A stretch of DNA of 7,611 nucleotides, from the NCBI GenBank assembly GCA_008501785.1, contig QQUD01000855.1:1-7611 (forward strand), given 5' to 3'. Shown here in pieces: positions 6,857 to 7,611 of this stretch (position 1 is its first letter; each line of letters begins with the position of its first letter). A program made the translations under genes and the position numbers. This DNA comes from Chloroflexota bacterium. Its GTDB lineage: Bacteria > Chloroflexota > Anaerolineae > Promineifilales > Promineifilaceae. The notes under the pieces were generated by a model that was not told where the DNA came from, made no database searches, and was given only the letters and a program-made list of their open reading frames with translations.

Positions 6857-7026
6857 TCGGCTTCGCTGACACCATTATTGAAATGGTGATGCATGGGCAG
6901 GATCACAGGTCTTTGCTGGTTGATTTGTCGTTTGTGTTTTATTTGGGGTTGGAAACGGCCGTTATTTATCAATTGATAAGATTTTGTATGGCACAAACGA
7001 TAAGATTAGTGACAAGCGTCATATGA
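6853..7026 (+). pseudogene. Remnant of an O-antigen ligase C-terminus
   Basis: From 6856 to about 6963 the DNA matches 5870-5979 of the ligase fusion gene, with about 16 substitutions and one 3-nt deletion in 108 compared bases and a 28-nt identical run (5936-5963 with 6919-6946). The reading frame is kept: about 25 of 36 aligned residues agree, including LVDLSFVFYL and the TAV encoded by ACGGCCGT at 6955. It covers only the last two membrane segments, and everything upstream is missing. An ATG at 6853, overlapping the toxin stop (ATGA), opens a 57-codon frame ending at 7026 whose last 20 residues have no match to the ligase. It is most simply the tail of a former second ligase-like gene, and translation of the small frame is doubtful. 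Confidence 0.82.
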
Positions 7027-7125
7027 GTGTATGATAATTGCAACTTCCCCTAAATCTCTCTCTATGAAATAGTTTGTATATTGAACGTCGCCCAAATGTA
7101 TTTCAATCGAAAAAGGGGTTCTCTC

Positions 7126-7530
7126 GTGGAAGAATTATTCTTTGATCCATGGTTAGTTGGAGTAATGAGTTAAATAATTGGGGGAGTTATTGCTGGAATC
7201 ATTGTGCATCTTGTTACGACCAGACCAAAACACTCACCCATTGCCCCACCTCTTCCAAGAATTCCTTTACGATATTCTCTTAATTGGAAATACGTTGTTT
7301 TTTATATTGTCCTCATGTCTGGAATTGTTGGCATCACGCTGATTCAAGAACCACCCGAATTCGATTGATACGACATAACAAAATATTTGTTAATTGTTGC
7401 CTGGTGGTCAATGGTTGCATTAAACGTCTTCATCCTTATGGATGGGGAACAGCATTTGATTCGAACACCCAATCCAATTATGTACTGGACTCTGGCGTTT
7501 TTGAGCCTGGGTCATAAATCTGAACCTTAA
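7126..7530 (+). pseudogene. Small membrane protein gene with two in-frame stops
   Basis: One frame reads coherently for 134 codons but is interrupted by TAA at codon 16 (7171-7173) and TGA at codon 81 (7366-7368), with no frameshift. AAGGGG at 7113-7118 precedes the GTG start by 7 nt. Residues 17-28 (IIGGVIAGIIVH), about 52-70 (YVVFYIVLMSGIVGITL) and 88-103 (YLLIVAWWSMVALNVF) look like three membrane segments. They are joined by a Pro-rich cytoplasmic-type stretch (TTRPKHSPIAPPLP) and an acidic one (DGEQHLIRTP). I do not recognise the family. Because two different stop codons are involved, simple decay is likelier than codon reassignment; intact genes in the window also end normally in TAA, TAG and TGA. 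The C-terminal codons from about 7486 overlap a fragment resembling the palindromic element at 142-249. Confidence 0.65.
7486..7514. repeat. Truncated fragment of the 142-249 palindromic element
   Basis: The sequence GACTCTGGCGTTTTTG (7488-7503) is identical to the reverse complement of the right arm and A-tract of the element at 232-247. After an apparent internal loss of about 13 nt, AGCCTGGGTCA follows and matches AGCCGGGTCA of the same strand with one inserted T. A 16-nt identity is unlikely by chance in a window of this size. The stretch also forms sense codons of the neighbouring pseudogene, so partial coincidence cannot be excluded. Confidence 0.5.
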
Positions 7531-7581
7531 AAACTCCATATCGTCTTGTCTGTTGCCGTTGCCAGAGGCAGGACTGTAGAA

Positions 7582-7604
7582 TGAATCAGCTTGCAACTGA
7601 TTCA
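7582..7604. repeat. Short hairpin TGAATCAG/CTGATTCA
   Basis: A perfect 8-bp inverted repeat (7582-7589 with 7597-7604) encloses a 7-nt loop, 51 nt beyond the pseudogene's last stop. No T-run follows within the window, so it could be a protein-binding site, a terminator stem or another dispersed repeat. Confidence 0.5.
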
Positions 7605-7611
7605 AGCGTAC

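Larger units (their letters stand above)
860..6962. repeat. Highly iterated palindrome ACGGCCGT, 16 copies
   Basis: Perfect copies start at 860, 1269, 2038, 2194, 2362, 2682, 3203, 3281, 3935, 4433, 4553, 5354, 5807, 5972, 6041 and 6955. Eight of them extend to the 10-bp palindrome AACGGCCGTT, and 3935 lies in the 16-bp palindrome GGAAACGGCCGTTTCC. Fourteen are inside intact genes: eleven read Thr-Ala-Val, three read (Asn/Asp)-Gly-Arg, and none uses the third frame (Arg-Pro). One is intergenic and one is in the ligase remnant. A random 8-mer would be expected about 0.1 times in a window this long. Confidence 0.95.

Noticed and set aside
6975..7007. Direct repeat GATAAGATT (6975-6983 and 6999-7007) as an attachment site or CRISPR-like unit
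   Set aside because: There are only two 9-bp copies 24 nt apart in AT-rich sequence, with no further units or integrase.
7171..7368. Alternative genetic code (TGA or TAA as sense) to rescue the terminal membrane protein
   Set aside because: Intact genes in the window end normally at TAA, TAG and TGA, and two different stops would have to be reassigned.

Overview
The window looks like chromosomal DNA of an uncultured member of the Chloroflexota, probably Anaerolineae-like. This is an inference from three things: a very large multidomain surface polysaccharide protein, a lipoprotein with DUF348, G5 and PD40-type domains, and intergenic hairpin and AT-rich repeats of a kind I associate with that phylum. 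No marker gene fixes the taxonomy.

Layout. 1-354 is non-coding and holds a long two-tier palindromic element (142-249). 355-426 on the minus strand is an initiator tRNA-fMet gene with its own promoter (439-466) and rho-independent terminator (318-345). Three genes then run on the plus strand: a small DUF2267-like protein (554-964), a lipoprotein with ubiquitin-like, G5 and beta-propeller domains (1011-2741, possibly starting at 957 and overlapping the first gene), and, after an AT-rich inverted repeat (2782-2847), a giant membrane protein (2900-6016). The giant protein joins an extracytoplasmic glycoside-hydrolase-like barrel and a beta-sandwich to a Wzy/WaaL-type O-antigen ligase. After a second patch of simple repeats comes a VapBC-type toxin-antitoxin pair (6207-6856) in visibly more AT-rich DNA. 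It abuts a decayed copy of the ligase C-terminus (6856-7026). The window ends with a small membrane-protein pseudogene interrupted by two different in-frame stops (7126-7530).

How the genes fit together. The lipoprotein and the ligase fusion are both predicted to face the outside of the membrane and both carry likely glycan- or wall-binding modules, so a shared role in building or anchoring a cell-surface glycan is the simplest reading. The stretch from about 6050 to the end looks like a plastic accessory segment: toxin-antitoxin genes, a gene remnant and a pseudogene.

The most unusual signal is genome-scale rather than gene-scale. The 8-bp palindrome ACGGCCGT occurs 16 times between 860 and 6962, against about 0.1 expected by chance. 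It sits inside genes mostly as a Thr-Ala-Val codon triplet. It is absent from the toxin-antitoxin genes and the terminal pseudogene, and reappears only inside the ligase remnant. It behaves like a counterpart of the cyanobacterial HIP1 palindrome.
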